A DNA stretch of 6,052 nt, from NCBI GenBank assembly GCA_003233025.1, contig QIKS01000080.1, forward strand, positions 1 through 6,052, given 5' to 3'. Under the pieces are notes generated by a model that did no database searches, was not told the DNA's origin, and saw only the letters and a list, made by a program, of their open reading frames with translations. The position numbers and the translations under genes are program-made. Every line of letters starts with the position of its first letter. Within the stretch, counting starts at the first letter, position 1. Origin of the DNA: Hellea balneolensis (GTDB lineage: Bacteria; Pseudomonadota; Alphaproteobacteria; Caulobacterales; Maricaulaceae). Below, piece after piece: positions 1-5,175 of the stretch.

Positions 1-1
1 G

Positions 2-217
2 GACGCCTTAAAAGCATCCGCGCCCAGCCACATCAAATGGATTAGCTCCGGGGCAGCAATAGCCAAGCGCGCCCAAGCCGTTTTGGCAAAACTGACCTCA
101 AGCCCTGTGCCGACAAACCCGCAAACCGTTTTTCTCATTGGTGGGCAAGCCAATAGGGCGCAACGGGATATTTTTCGCACTTACGGGTTTGAAAAGACGG
201 TCAGCTTACCCGCGTAA
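2..217 (+). CDS. C-terminal end of a probable glutamate racemase (partial)
   Basis: An open frame enters from the window edge and gives 71 residues before TAA at 215-217. The segment W-I-S-S-G-A-A-I-A-K-R-A, followed about 27 residues later by V-F-L-I-G-G, resembles the end of MurI glutamate racemases, where a hydrophobic strand, an S/D-G-x-A-x-A-R helix and a short strand close the fold. MurI interconverts L- and D-glutamate in the cytosol for peptidoglycan synthesis. The catalytic cysteines would lie upstream of the window, so the call rests on the tail alone. The gene ends inside the last codons of the YqaA-type gene on the other strand (12-bp convergent overlap). Another enzyme with a similar tail cannot be excluded. 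Confidence 0.5.
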   Translation, partial: DALKASAPSHIKWISSGAAIAKRAQAVLAKLTSSPVPTNPQTVFLIGGQANRAQRDIFRTYGFEKTVSLPA

Positions 218-811
218 GAAATATTGCCAAACTGCCCAGCCCAAAATGATCAGGGCGAAAAAGGCGATACTTAAAACTGCGAAATGCTTTTTGATAAAAC
301 CTTCCGCTTCATTGCCAAATTTTCGCACAATAAAGGCAATAAGAAAAAACTGTCCGGCGCGGGCAAAAACACTGGCGACAACGAAAACCAAAAAATTAAG
401 CTTGAGCGCGCCGCTTAAAATCGTGATGACTTTGTAAGGAAAGGGGGTTAACCCGGCCCCAAATACGGCCAAAGCTCCGTATTCATCAACCATGGATTTA
501 TACGAGGAGACACTATGGGCCTTGCCCAATTTCTCCAACAAGGGCAGAGCAAAACTCTCATAAACAAACCAACCCAACCAATAGCCGACAATCCCGCCGA
601 GCACCGAGGCGACCGTACAAATCCCGGCGTAACGCCAGGCTTTTGTGTGGTCAGCCTGAGCCATAGGCATCAACATAACGGCGGTCGGGATCGGGAAAAT
701 CACACTTTCAATAAAAGCGATAAATGCCAGCAAAGGTTCGGCAAAGCGGTGGCGCGCCAAATTCTTGACCGCTTCATACCAGGTTTCTAAAAACGTAAAT
801 TTTAAGGCCAT
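206..811 (-). CDS. YqaA/DedA-type (VTT domain) inner membrane protein
   Basis: This encodes about 201 residues in the SNARE-associated/VTT superfamily, YqaA branch, an inner-membrane protein family linked to lipid handling and membrane homeostasis. Visible marks are the early hydrophobic stretch with E-S-V-I-F-P-I-P followed by M-L-M-P-M, a second membrane segment with G-x-x-G-Y-W-L-G, and the signature T-P-F-P-Y-K-V-I-T-I-L-S-G-A-L, with F-A-R-A-G-Q-F-F further on and a final hydrophobic helix. The ATG at 811-809 is chosen because the protein then starts like its family, about 30 residues before the F-P-I-P motif. The frame is also open to a TTG at 847, which would add 12 residues. Neither start has a clear Shine-Dalgarno. 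The gene is convergent with the racemase-like gene and transcribed away from the tRNA. Confidence 0.85.
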   Translation of the reverse strand: MALKFTFLETWYEAVKNLARHRFAEPLLAFIAFIESVIFPIPTAVMLMPMAQADHTKAWRYAGICTVASVLGGIVGYWLGWFVYESFALPLLEKLGKAHSVSSYKSMVDEYGALAVFGAGLTPFPYKVITILSGALKLNFLVFVVASVFARAGQFFLIAFIVRKFGNEAEGFIKKHFAVLSIAFFALIILGWAVWQYFLRG

Positions 812-870
812 AAACAGTGCTATGACAAAAAAACCATGTTGACGCAATCGGTTTGAGCGTTATTGTGCGC

Positions 871-886
871 GCTCTTTAACAAGAGC
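871..886. repeat. Short perfect inverted repeat between divergent genes
   Basis: GCTCTT and AAGAGC form a 6-bp stem around TAAC. It lies between the YqaA-type start and the tRNA. There is no T-run on either side, so it is not a convincing terminator. Its function is unknown. Confidence 0.35.
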
Positions 887-900
887 CAAACAAACTTCAC

Positions 901-986
901 GCGGGTGTGGCGGAATTGGTAGACGCGCGGGATTCAAAATCCCGTTTCCCTAGGAAGTGTCGGTTCGATTCCGACCACCCGTACCA
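901..986 (+). tRNA. tRNA-Leu, anticodon CAA
   Basis: This is an 86-nt class II tRNA including an encoded CCA at 984-986. The acceptor stem pairs 901-907 with 976-982; its first pair is a G-U wobble. The anticodon stem is CGGGA (928-932) with TCCCG (940-944), and the 7-base loop TTCAAAA places anticodon CAA at 935-937, which reads UUG leucine codons. A long variable arm follows, as expected for tRNA-Leu. The T loop TTCGATT lies at 963-969, and the D arm carries AATTGGTAGACGC. Confidence 0.97.
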
Positions 987-1004
987 CTATTTATCTCACG
1001 GCAA

Positions 1005-1054
1005 GGCGCTTCGCGCCGCGCGGTCGGGCCCGCCAAACACCGAGAGGTGTTTGG
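1005..1054 (+). other. Two hairpins downstream of the tRNA
   Basis: GGCGC-TTC-GCGCC (1005-1017) is followed by a perfect 9-bp stem, CCAAACACC/GGTGTTTGG, closed by a GAGA tetraloop (1033-1054). No T-tract follows, so intrinsic termination of the tRNA transcript is possible but not shown. The stems may instead be a processing signal or a small dispersed palindrome. Confidence 0.5.
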
Positions 1055-1115
1055 AAGGTGGGGTGTAGCAGTGAAATTACCGTAGAAAAATTCCCAAAGA
1101 TATTGCATAAATCAT

Positions 1116-1130
1116 AAATGTTATACCATT
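1116..1130 (+). promoter_or_regulatory. Putative Zur (zinc uptake regulator) operator
   Basis: AATGTTATACCATT (1117-1130) reads the same on both strands at 12 of 14 positions. Its left half, AAATGTTATA, matches the half-site of the known gammaproteobacterial Zur box. It lies about 36 bp before the start of the small His/Cys protein, the first gene of the presumed ZnuD-type operon. Zur with zinc bound would repress here and release under zinc shortage. The regulator is inferred from gene context and site shape. No clean -35/-10 pair was found. Confidence 0.45.
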
Positions 1131-1165
1131 GCACTCACTTTGGTGTTATGTAATGAATTCAGACT

Positions 1166-1465
1166 ATGACAAAATTACGCGGCCATAAATTTCTAGGGTT
1201 TTTGCTTGTTACACTGTTCCTGCTTGCACAGCTTTCGGGAAGCGCTCATGCAGTTGAGTATGGAAATGCGCCGCACAAGCATGGCGGTAAGGTTTGCGTT
1301 TTATCACTTGTAGCGGAAGATGATGTTGATGATGTAACCATATTGCCGAAATCCCTTTCATTGCCAAAACCACCGCCGAGGGACGTTTTTGCACGTCCTG
1401 TTACAACAAAATTTGGCTTCATTCGCACTGTTTTGGCCCGCGCGCGCGGGCCGCCAAACCTGTAA
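1166..1465 (+). CDS. Small exported His/Cys protein preceding the ZnuD-type receptor
   Basis: This encodes 99 residues with a clear signal peptide: M-T-K-L-R-G-H-K, then a hydrophobic core of about 18 residues (F-L-G-F-L-L-V-T-L-F-L-L-A), with a cleavage site near S-A-H-A (residues 26-29). The mature part begins with a possible metal-binding patch, A-P-H-K-H-G-G-K-V-C (about 35-44), followed by an acidic E-D-D-V-D-D stretch and a Pro-rich segment. Small His-rich exported proteins of this kind often precede metal receptors in alphaproteobacteria. Their role is not established; a periplasmic metal-binding helper is the likely guess. The gene lies 54 bp upstream of the receptor in the same direction, so the two are probably co-transcribed behind the Zur-like site. 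Its last codons contain a strong GC palindrome (1435-1452). The Shine-Dalgarno is weak. Confidence 0.7.
   Translation: MTKLRGHKFLGFLLVTLFLLAQLSGSAHAVEYGNAPHKHGGKVCVLSLVAEDDVDDVTILPKSLSLPKPPPRDVFARPVTTKFGFIRTVLARARGPPNL
1435..1452 (+). repeat. 18-bp perfect GC palindrome at the end of the small gene
   Basis: GGCCCGCGCGCGCGGGCC is fully self-complementary and can form a 7-bp stem with a 4-base loop in RNA. It lies 11 bp before the stop codon of the small exported protein. A T-rich stretch follows at about 1471-1489. It could reduce read-through into the receptor gene or stabilise the upstream mRNA; neither is shown. Confidence 0.55.
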
Positions 1466-1519
1466 ATCACTACATTTTATTTTTATTATGTAACCGCCGG
1501 GCCTTAGGCGAGATGATTT

Positions 1520-2794
1520 ATGGAGTTTACTGTGATTACACAAATGCCGCGCACGCAGTGTGCGCTTACCACCTTGTTGACGGGTGCAGCTTTATATACA
1601 GCCCCTGCATTTGCCCAAACCCCAGCCCAGAATAATGATGAAATCATTGTTACAGGTTCTCTATTGTCAGTCACCAGCACTGAAACCTTGGTTGGTGTTT
1701 CAGTGCTAACAGGCGAAGAGTTGCAGCGACGTATGTCCGGCTCTTTGGGAGAAACCTTAAAGTTCGAGCCCGGCATTTCGTCCAGCTTTTTTGGAGCAGG
1801 TGCGTCGCGTCCGATTATTCGCGGTCAGGGAGGCTTGCGGGTCTTGTTGCTTGATAACGGCATTGGCTCTATTGACGCTTCAGCTTCTAGCCCCGACCAT
1901 GCTGGTGCCGTTGAACCTGCTTTAGCCAACCGCATCGAGGTTATACGTGGTTCCGGCCTGTTGCGTTATGGGAGCGCTGCGGCAGGCGGCGTAATCAATG
2001 TGATTGATGGTCGCATCCCCGAACGCGTGCCAGACAAACGGATTGCCGGCAATGCCCGTATAGGCGTAAGTAGCGTTGACAATGGTTATGAAGTTGCCGT
2101 GGGAAGTGATATTGTTTTAGGTCAATTGGGCGCGGGCGATATCGTTGCCCACGCAGGGTTTTCCCACCGCACAACGGATGACTACGATATTCCCAATTTT
2201 GCCAGATCAGAAAGTTTACGTCGCCTCAGCCCCAACCCACAGGGCGGGGAAACTAGGGATACTTTACCCAATTCCAGCACCAAAGCCACAAGCCTTGCCG
2301 CTGGTATATCCTATATTGGCGAGGGCACATTCTTCGGTGCGGCAATCAAAGATTTAAACAGTACATACGGCATTCCGGGCGGAGAAGGCGCCACCATTAG
2401 GTTGGATCAAACCCGTGTTGATCTAAGCTCCAAATTTGAATTTGGCGACAGTCCTTTTGAAAGCTTAAGTTTGTCGGGCGGAGTGGCAGATTATTTGCAC
2501 ACGGAATTTGAGGCAAGCGGCGAGGCCGGCACCGTATTTAGCAATGAAGGGTTTGAAGGCCGGGCAGAAATTGTTCAGCGCACACAAGGTATCTGGCAGG
2601 CGGCTCACGGTGTGCAATATAAAAAGCGTAACTTTTCCGCCATTGGTGAGGAAGCCTTTGTGCCACCCACGACAACAAACCTGTTTGGCGTGTTTAGTTT
2701 TCACGAGCTGGACCTTGGCAAATTACACTTGGAAGCCGCAGGCCGTTATGAACATATAAGACACACCGACAATATGGGAACCAGCATTAGCTTT
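1520..2794 (+). pseudogene. ZnuD-type TonB-dependent receptor, 5' part (interrupted)
   Basis: This is an outer-membrane receptor, probably for zinc, powered by TonB-ExbBD. Counting from the ATG at 1520: a signal peptide ending A-P-A-F-A (about residue 32), a TonB box D-E-I-I-V-T-G (40-46), a plug with S-L-G-E-T-L-K-F-E-P-G-I-S-S and A-S-R-P-I-I-R-G, then G-I-G-S-I-D and S-P-D-H (124-127), I-E-V-I-R-G and G-G-V-I-N-V-I-D, then barrel strands. The Asp-His pair corresponds, from memory, to zinc ligands described in Neisseria ZnuD. The true start may be GTG 1532, which has GGAG six bases upstream, or ATG 1544, which best fits the signal peptide. Receptor-like sequence stops at S-I-S-F (codon 425). 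The frame then runs into foreign DNA until TGA at 2960-2962, giving a truncated barrel that is unlikely to assemble. The gene continues at about 5338. Confidence 0.85.
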
Positions 2795-2823
2795 AACGGC
2801 ATAACCGTTACCATTTGCGAACA
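2795..2823 (+). repeat. Possible left inverted end of the outer insertion
   Basis: It begins AACGGCATAACCG and contains CATTTGCGAACA. The reverse strand of 5337-5307 begins AACAGCTTACCCG and contains CATTTTGCGATCA. About 22 of 29 positions agree with two gaps. The first bases also form a small hairpin, TAACGG/CCGTTA, at 2794-2810. The repeat is imperfect and could be partly chance. Confidence 0.4.
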
Positions 2824-2840
2824 CCAAGATACAACCGAAA

Positions 2841-2975
2841 TTATTCCTTCGCATTGTAGGTATCAGCGTTGTAGTAAGCACCAATGGGATTGTGTTTGCC
2901 AGCTTTACCAATGCCAGATAAACGAACCACTGAAGGTAATGTTAAGCGAGAGCTTATATTGAAGTTCGGGTAAGT
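2841..2975 (-). pseudogene. Decayed conserved small gene, C-terminal part
   Basis: This is the downstream part of the minus-strand gene that starts at 4925. Read on the minus strand from the target duplication, it gives Y-P-N-F-N-I-S-S-R-L-T-L-P-S, then V-R-L-S-G-I-G-K-A, and ends at TAA (2843-2841). It is separated from its first part by the 1716-bp Tn3-type element. Joined across one copy of ACTTA, the two parts read D-I-I-G-T-Y-P-N-F-N with no codon disturbed, which proves that they were one gene. Reconstructed length including the stop is 364 nt, about 121 residues plus one frameshift. I recognise the sequence as similar to conserved hypothetical proteins of alphaproteobacterial accessory regions, but know no function or family name. 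Confidence 0.75.
2971..2975. repeat. Target site duplication, left copy (TAAGT)
   Basis: TAAGT directly abuts the left GGGG end of the Tn3-type element and is repeated exactly at 4692-4696. A 5-bp duplication is the rule for Tn3-family transposition. Confidence 0.9.
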
Positions 2976-3013
2976 GGGGTCGCTTAATGCTGGGGGCGAA
3001 ATAACACCCTAAG
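2976..3013 (+). repeat. Tn3-type terminal inverted repeat, left
   Basis: This 38-bp repeat begins GGGGTCGCTTAATGC and ends AACACCCTAAG. It matches the reverse complement of 4654-4691 except at position 5 (T here, C there). The 33 bp at 2981-3013 are identical to the right copy. Confidence 0.95.
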
Positions 3014-3024
3014 GAGGTTTCATC

Positions 3025-3117
3025 GTCTCAATTGAAGTGTTGTCTGTTTGAGACAGCCCTTGCACCAGTAAAATCAATGAGTTGCAAGGCAGAAATCCAA
3101 GGAGGTTCAATTGGGAC
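3025..3117 (+). other. Block of nested inverted repeats: candidate resolution site or structured RNA
   Basis: Three stems fit together. The outer stem is GTCTCAATTGAA (3025-3036) with TTCAATTGGGAC (3106-3117), 12 pairs including one G-U. Inside it are GTTGTCT/AGACAGC (3039-3057, loop GTTTG) and CCTTGCA/TGCAAGG (3058-3089). Read as DNA, the block also holds two side-by-side dyads of 30 bp (GTCTCA...TGAGAC, 3025-3054) and 32 bp (3058-3089). This spacing resembles the paired subsites of Tn3-family resolution sites. It lies just inside the left TIR and just before a gene stub, where res commonly sits. As RNA it would form a cloverleaf that holds the TTG start of that stub in its outer stem. The role is inferred. 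Confidence 0.5.
3099..3105 (+). promoter_or_regulatory. Strong ribosome binding site for the gene stub at 3111
   Basis: AAGGAGG is the full complement of the 16S rRNA 3' end and lies 5 bases before TTG at 3111-3113. A second AAGGAGG at 3011-3017 overlaps the inner edge of the TIR and has no start codon at usable distance. Confidence 0.55.
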
Positions 3118-3237
3118 AAGGTTTTGCTGCTTTTTTGACTGAAATGGCGAAAAAACCTGACATTAGCTCGGAGTCCTAAAACGCCCAAAATAAGACGTTT
3201 AGATGATTTTGAAACCCCCGTCGCGACGTTCAATTAA
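3111..3237 (+). pseudogene. Stub of an unrecognised gene, frameshifted
   Basis: From TTG 3111 the frame reads M-G-Q-G-F-A-A-F-L-T-E-M-A-K-K-P-D-I-S-S-E-S, then stops at TAA 3177-3179. An overlapping frame continues in the same style from 3175 as P-K-T-P-K-I-R-R-L-D-D-F-E-T-P-V-A-T-F-N and stops at 3235-3237. This looks like one N-terminus broken by a one-base shift, about 42 residues before it is cut off at the end of the EF-hand gene. A second possible start, ATG 3144, is in the same frame. I do not recognise the protein. It may be the remains of a gene of the parent transposon, but it does not look like the start of a serine resolvase. Confidence 0.35.
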
Positions 3238-4538
3238 AATCGCCGAACTCGAACTTCGTAACCGGGATTGAAATCAGGTTGAGGCGTTTTTGCGTCAAAA
3301 ACGAAGCCGTAATAATGCAGCACTAAGCCGACAGGATAATGTGGTAATTCTTCATTTACTTGATAAACGTTCCTAGCCCCTTCATTGCGCAATAGTTTTA
3401 TTTTCCCATCCCGAACAAGTTGTTTGATACCTTCTTTGCCGGGTAGGATTTCGTATCTAACTGGAGATGTTGGAGAAATTATTTTATGTAGTTCAGTGTC
3501 AAAGTAGCTCTTATTCCATGTGTTGTAGATTTCCTTCCAAGTTGCCATACGCTCTTTTTGATTCCCAATTTTTGTATCCAATGAATACCCGTTCGGGACC
3601 GACACTTCATTCAGTTGATATTCTGAAAGTATAACATCTACAGGATGACTAAGGCGTGACATAAGGCGGTTGCTCATTTTATTTTGTCTTTCTAACCCGT
3701 AAGGAATAGGTTCACGGCTATAGGGCCCGTTGTGTAGTAGACATAATTTACCGAGAAAGGATATTCTCTCTTTTGGTACCCCAATGACACCTGCATTCGC
3801 TAAATTTAAAGCCCTTATTGCTTGATTCGTGTTTCTACTGCCCTGAACGACAAATTTTTCAATACGGTCAGTATTTCCGCTAATGTTGTAAATGATAGGG
3901 GCTTTGGACGTCGCTACAATGTACATTTTCGGAGCATCTTCTGGGATATAAAGGTTCGACACTTTAGTAACATCCGCAAAGCCTGAAGCCGAAACCATTG
4001 ACGGTTGACCTCCTGATTCTGAAATAAGGAACACAAGCTTTGCATCCTCTGATATTTGAGGAAAAGGACATTGTTGAAATTTGATTTTTTTCAGCTCTAA
4101 TTCAAATTCATCTCTTGTGACTTTCTGATCGTTGTTTTTATCAAAAGCCATTAAGTTTGTCGCAGCGGAAGAGAGTCCGGAATTGTAAAAGCCTTTTGTT
4201 ATCCAACTTCGTCTGCGAACTTTTTCCATTTCGAGCATGGACGTAAAACCATCTTTGTTGAGATCGTAATACCCTTGTTCGCTATACTGCCGGCGTTTAT
4301 ACGGAACCTGTTTGTCAGGGGTAACGTAATCGTTGTCACCCGCCAGTAAATTGAAAGCAGACATAAAGTCTTTTTCAAAGCGATCCGGAAAAGCTTCAGC
4401 GTTATACAAATGACGTTCCGAGAGAGTCGTCGGCAGTTCGAGCGTATGATCAATCCATACACCTCTCAAAAAGAACACAAGATAAATCAAACCGACCGGC
4501 GCAATAATCGCAATCAAACATCCACTGAAAGGTTTCAT
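3234..4538 (-). CDS. Membrane-anchored EF-hand protein, cargo of the Tn3-type element
   Basis: This encodes 434 residues from ATG 4538. The frame also offers TTG 4550, four codons earlier. ATG is preferred because GGGG lies 6 bases and GAGAGG about 12 bases upstream. Residues 8-26 form one hydrophobic helix (L-I-A-I-I-A-P-V-G-L-I-Y-L), so the rest is probably periplasmic or surface-exposed. Two EF-hand loops are visible: D-L-N-K-D-G-F-T-S-M-L-E (92-103, canonical) and D-K-N-N-D-Q-K-V-T-R-D-E (133-144, Q in place of the usual G). Residues 66-76 (A-G-D-N-D-Y-V-T-P-D-K) may be a worn third loop. Residues 150-434 match nothing I know. Calcium binding is well supported; the function is unknown. 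The gene is AT-richer than the chromosomal genes here and fully open, so it is probably expressed. It is the only intact gene in the element, and its leader (4539-4653) shows no clear promoter. Confidence 0.85.
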   Translation of the reverse strand: MKPFSGCLIAIIAPVGLIYLVFFLRGVWIDHTLELPTTLSERHLYNAEAFPDRFEKDFMSAFNLLAGDNDYVTPDKQVPYKRRQYSEQGYYDLNKDGFTSMLEMEKVRRRSWITKGFYNSGLSSAATNLMAFDKNNDQKVTRDEFELELKKIKFQQCPFPQISEDAKLVFLISESGGQPSMVSASGFADVTKVSNLYIPEDAPKMYIVATSKAPIIYNISGNTDRIEKFVVQGSRNTNQAIRALNLANAGVIGVPKERISFLGKLCLLHNGPYSREPIPYGLERQNKMSNRLMSRLSHPVDVILSEYQLNEVSVPNGYSLDTKIGNQKERMATWKEIYNTWNKSYFDTELHKIISPTSPVRYEILPGKEGIKQLVRDGKIKLLRNEGARNVYQVNEELPHYPVGLVLHYYGFVFDAKTPQPDFNPGYEVRVRRF

Positions 4539-4653
4539 TTGCAGCCCCAACCTCTCTGGTGGTTTCGTCCGTTATTTTTTGACAATAGTTTTATTCGTCA
4601 GGCGGTATTTTCCTTGTAAGACCAAATGCTAAAAAAAGTAAAGAAGTTTAAGG

Positions 4654-4691
4654 CTTAGGGTGTTATTTCGCCCCCAGCATTAAGCGGCCCC
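4654..4691 (-). repeat. Tn3-type terminal inverted repeat, right
   Basis: On the minus strand it begins GGGGCCGCTTAATGC and ends ACCCTAAG. It is 37/38 identical to the left repeat. The EF-hand gene is transcribed inward from this end. Confidence 0.95.
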
Positions 4692-4696
4692 TAAGT
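4692..4696. repeat. Target site duplication, right copy (TAAGT)
   Basis: Identical to 2971-2975. On the minus strand it is ACTTA, the codon ACT (Thr) plus the first two bases of the TAC (Tyr) of the split gene. The element's own G turns that Tyr codon into TAG. Confidence 0.9.
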
Positions 4697-4925
4697 CCCG
4701 ATAATGTCGGGGTGCAACTAAGCCGCCACTTCAACATCGCTTTGCGAAACATAGCGACCGCTCCATTTTTCGATAATGTGTTTGATAGGATTGTGCGTCA
4801 TTCGACGGTTTTTAGTTTTGACTTGTGCGTCAAGCCATTCGGATACAATCATTGTGTTCAAAATGCCCGCCAAGTTGAAGTGGTGCTTTACTTTTTCCAT
4901 CTTTGATCTGTTCATCAGACAGCAT
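4692..4925 (-). pseudogene. Decayed conserved small gene, N-terminal part
   Basis: ATG at 4925-4923 has a good Shine-Dalgarno (AAGGA, 7-base spacer). The first frame gives M-L-S-D-E-Q-I-K-D-G-K, then L-G-G-H-F-E-H-N-D-C-I-R-M-A, and stops at TGA (4832-4830). A second frame picks up at 4840 as E-W-L-D-A-Q-V-K-T-K, then H-I-I-E-K-W-S-G-R-Y-V-S-Q-S-D-V-E-V-A-A, TAG (4720-4718), L-H-P-D-I-I-G-T, where the Tn3-type element cuts in. The remainder is at 2841-2975. There are thus three lesions: a frameshift at about 4830-4842, an amber codon (possibly from CAG) and the insertion. It resembles conserved hypothetical proteins of alphaproteobacterial accessory DNA; a nucleic-acid role is only a guess. 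A basic open frame ends 85 bp upstream on the same strand. Confidence 0.75.
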
Positions 4926-4932
4926 TTGAATA

Positions 4933-4937
4933 TCCTT
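4933..4937 (-). promoter_or_regulatory. Ribosome binding site that fixes the start of the decayed gene
   Basis: AAGGA on the minus strand lies 7 bases before ATG 4925. It supports ATG 4925 over the ATG at 4915, which is in the second frame and only makes the tail look like a separate 65-residue gene. Confidence 0.65.
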
Positions 4938-5010
4938 ATCAGTGGTTTACGAAAATATCGTTTTACATCGAAACGCTTGAAGGTACAAGAATCATCTTAT
5001 TCAAAACTGA

Positions 5011-5166
5011 CTAGCGGGGCTTTCTCGTCCGTCCTCTGGCCTTATTTCTATCGCTTCTCAACTTGTTTTTAACCCGTGTGGATCTCCGCACCTTTTTTTC
5101 GTCGTCATTGCTGGTGGATCTCGCAAAGTCCTTGCTCGGAGCTTCGCCCACTTGGGCTTGAATATC
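5011..5166 (-). pseudogene. Possible basic C-terminal gene fragment
   Basis: This minus-strand frame of 51 codons ends at TAG 5013-5011. It has no start codon and a stop directly upstream (5169-5167). It reads Q-V-G-E-A-P-S-K-D-F-A-R-S-T-S-N-D-D-E-K-K, and its end is very basic (R-S-D-R-N-K-A-R-G-R-T-R-K-P-R). This could be the tail of a nucleic-acid-binding protein whose front was lost. It ends 85 bp before the decayed gene on the same strand, so the two could be the remains of one operon. The opposite strand is also open here, and I cannot decide between them from the sequence. Confidence 0.3.
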
Positions 5167-5175
5167 CTAGCGACC

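Larger units (their letters stand above)
2976..4691. mobile_element. Non-autonomous Tn3-family element (TIME or mobile insertion cassette) carrying an EF-hand gene
   Basis: This 1716-bp unit is bounded by 38-bp terminal inverted repeats that match at 37 positions, each starting GGGG and ending ACCCTAAG inward. It is flanked by a perfect TAAGT duplication. Length 38, the GGGG...TAAG termini and the 5-bp duplication are the recognised signature of the Tn3 family. No tnpA (normally about 3 kb) or complete recombinase is present, so it must be mobilised in trans by a related transposon. Contents from left to right: TIR, nested inverted-repeat block (3025-3117), stub of a plus-strand gene (3111-3237), intact EF-hand gene (minus strand), a 115-bp leader for that gene, TIR. 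It split a small conserved gene. The intact TIRs and exact duplication suggest a fairly recent insertion. Confidence 0.92.

Noticed and set aside
2841..2922. Plus-strand frame reading S-T-N-G-I-V-F-A-S-F-T-N-A-R, which looked like a duplicated, degenerate piece of receptor barrel overlapping the 5340-5400 region.
   Set aside because: The minus strand of the same bases gives the exact continuation of the split small gene (Y-P-N-F-N-I-S-S-R-L-T). The plus-strand likeness is a shadow.
2795..2962. C-terminal tail of the 480-codon frame from 1520 as genuine receptor sequence.
   Set aside because: After S-I-S-F the translation is Cys/His-rich and unlike a barrel, it is antisense to the decayed gene, and the real continuation is found at about 5340.
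3009..3233. A 74-residue minus-strand frame at the left end of the element.
   Set aside because: It runs antisense through the inverted-repeat block and the ribosome binding site, has no Shine-Dalgarno and stops inside the TIR. It is probably chance.
2976..4691. Integron cassette bounded by attC sites.
   Set aside because: The repeats lack the GTTRRRY/RYYYAAC cores, are near-perfect 38-bp inverted copies at the two ends, and carry a 5-bp target duplication, which fits Tn3 transposition instead.
2976..4691. The EF-hand ORF as a diverged Tn3 transposase.
   Set aside because: It is less than half the usual length of about 1000 residues, begins with a membrane helix and shows EF-hand loops. No DDE pattern is visible.
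4718..4915. A separate intact 65-residue gene on the minus strand.
   Set aside because: The better ribosome binding site and start are at 4925 in another frame, and the sequence continues past its TAG as L-H-P-D-I-I-G-T. It is the middle of a decayed gene.
4776..5072. A 98-residue plus-strand frame.
   Set aside because: Its first half is antisense to the decayed gene, and it has neither a ribosome binding site nor a recognisable protein pattern.
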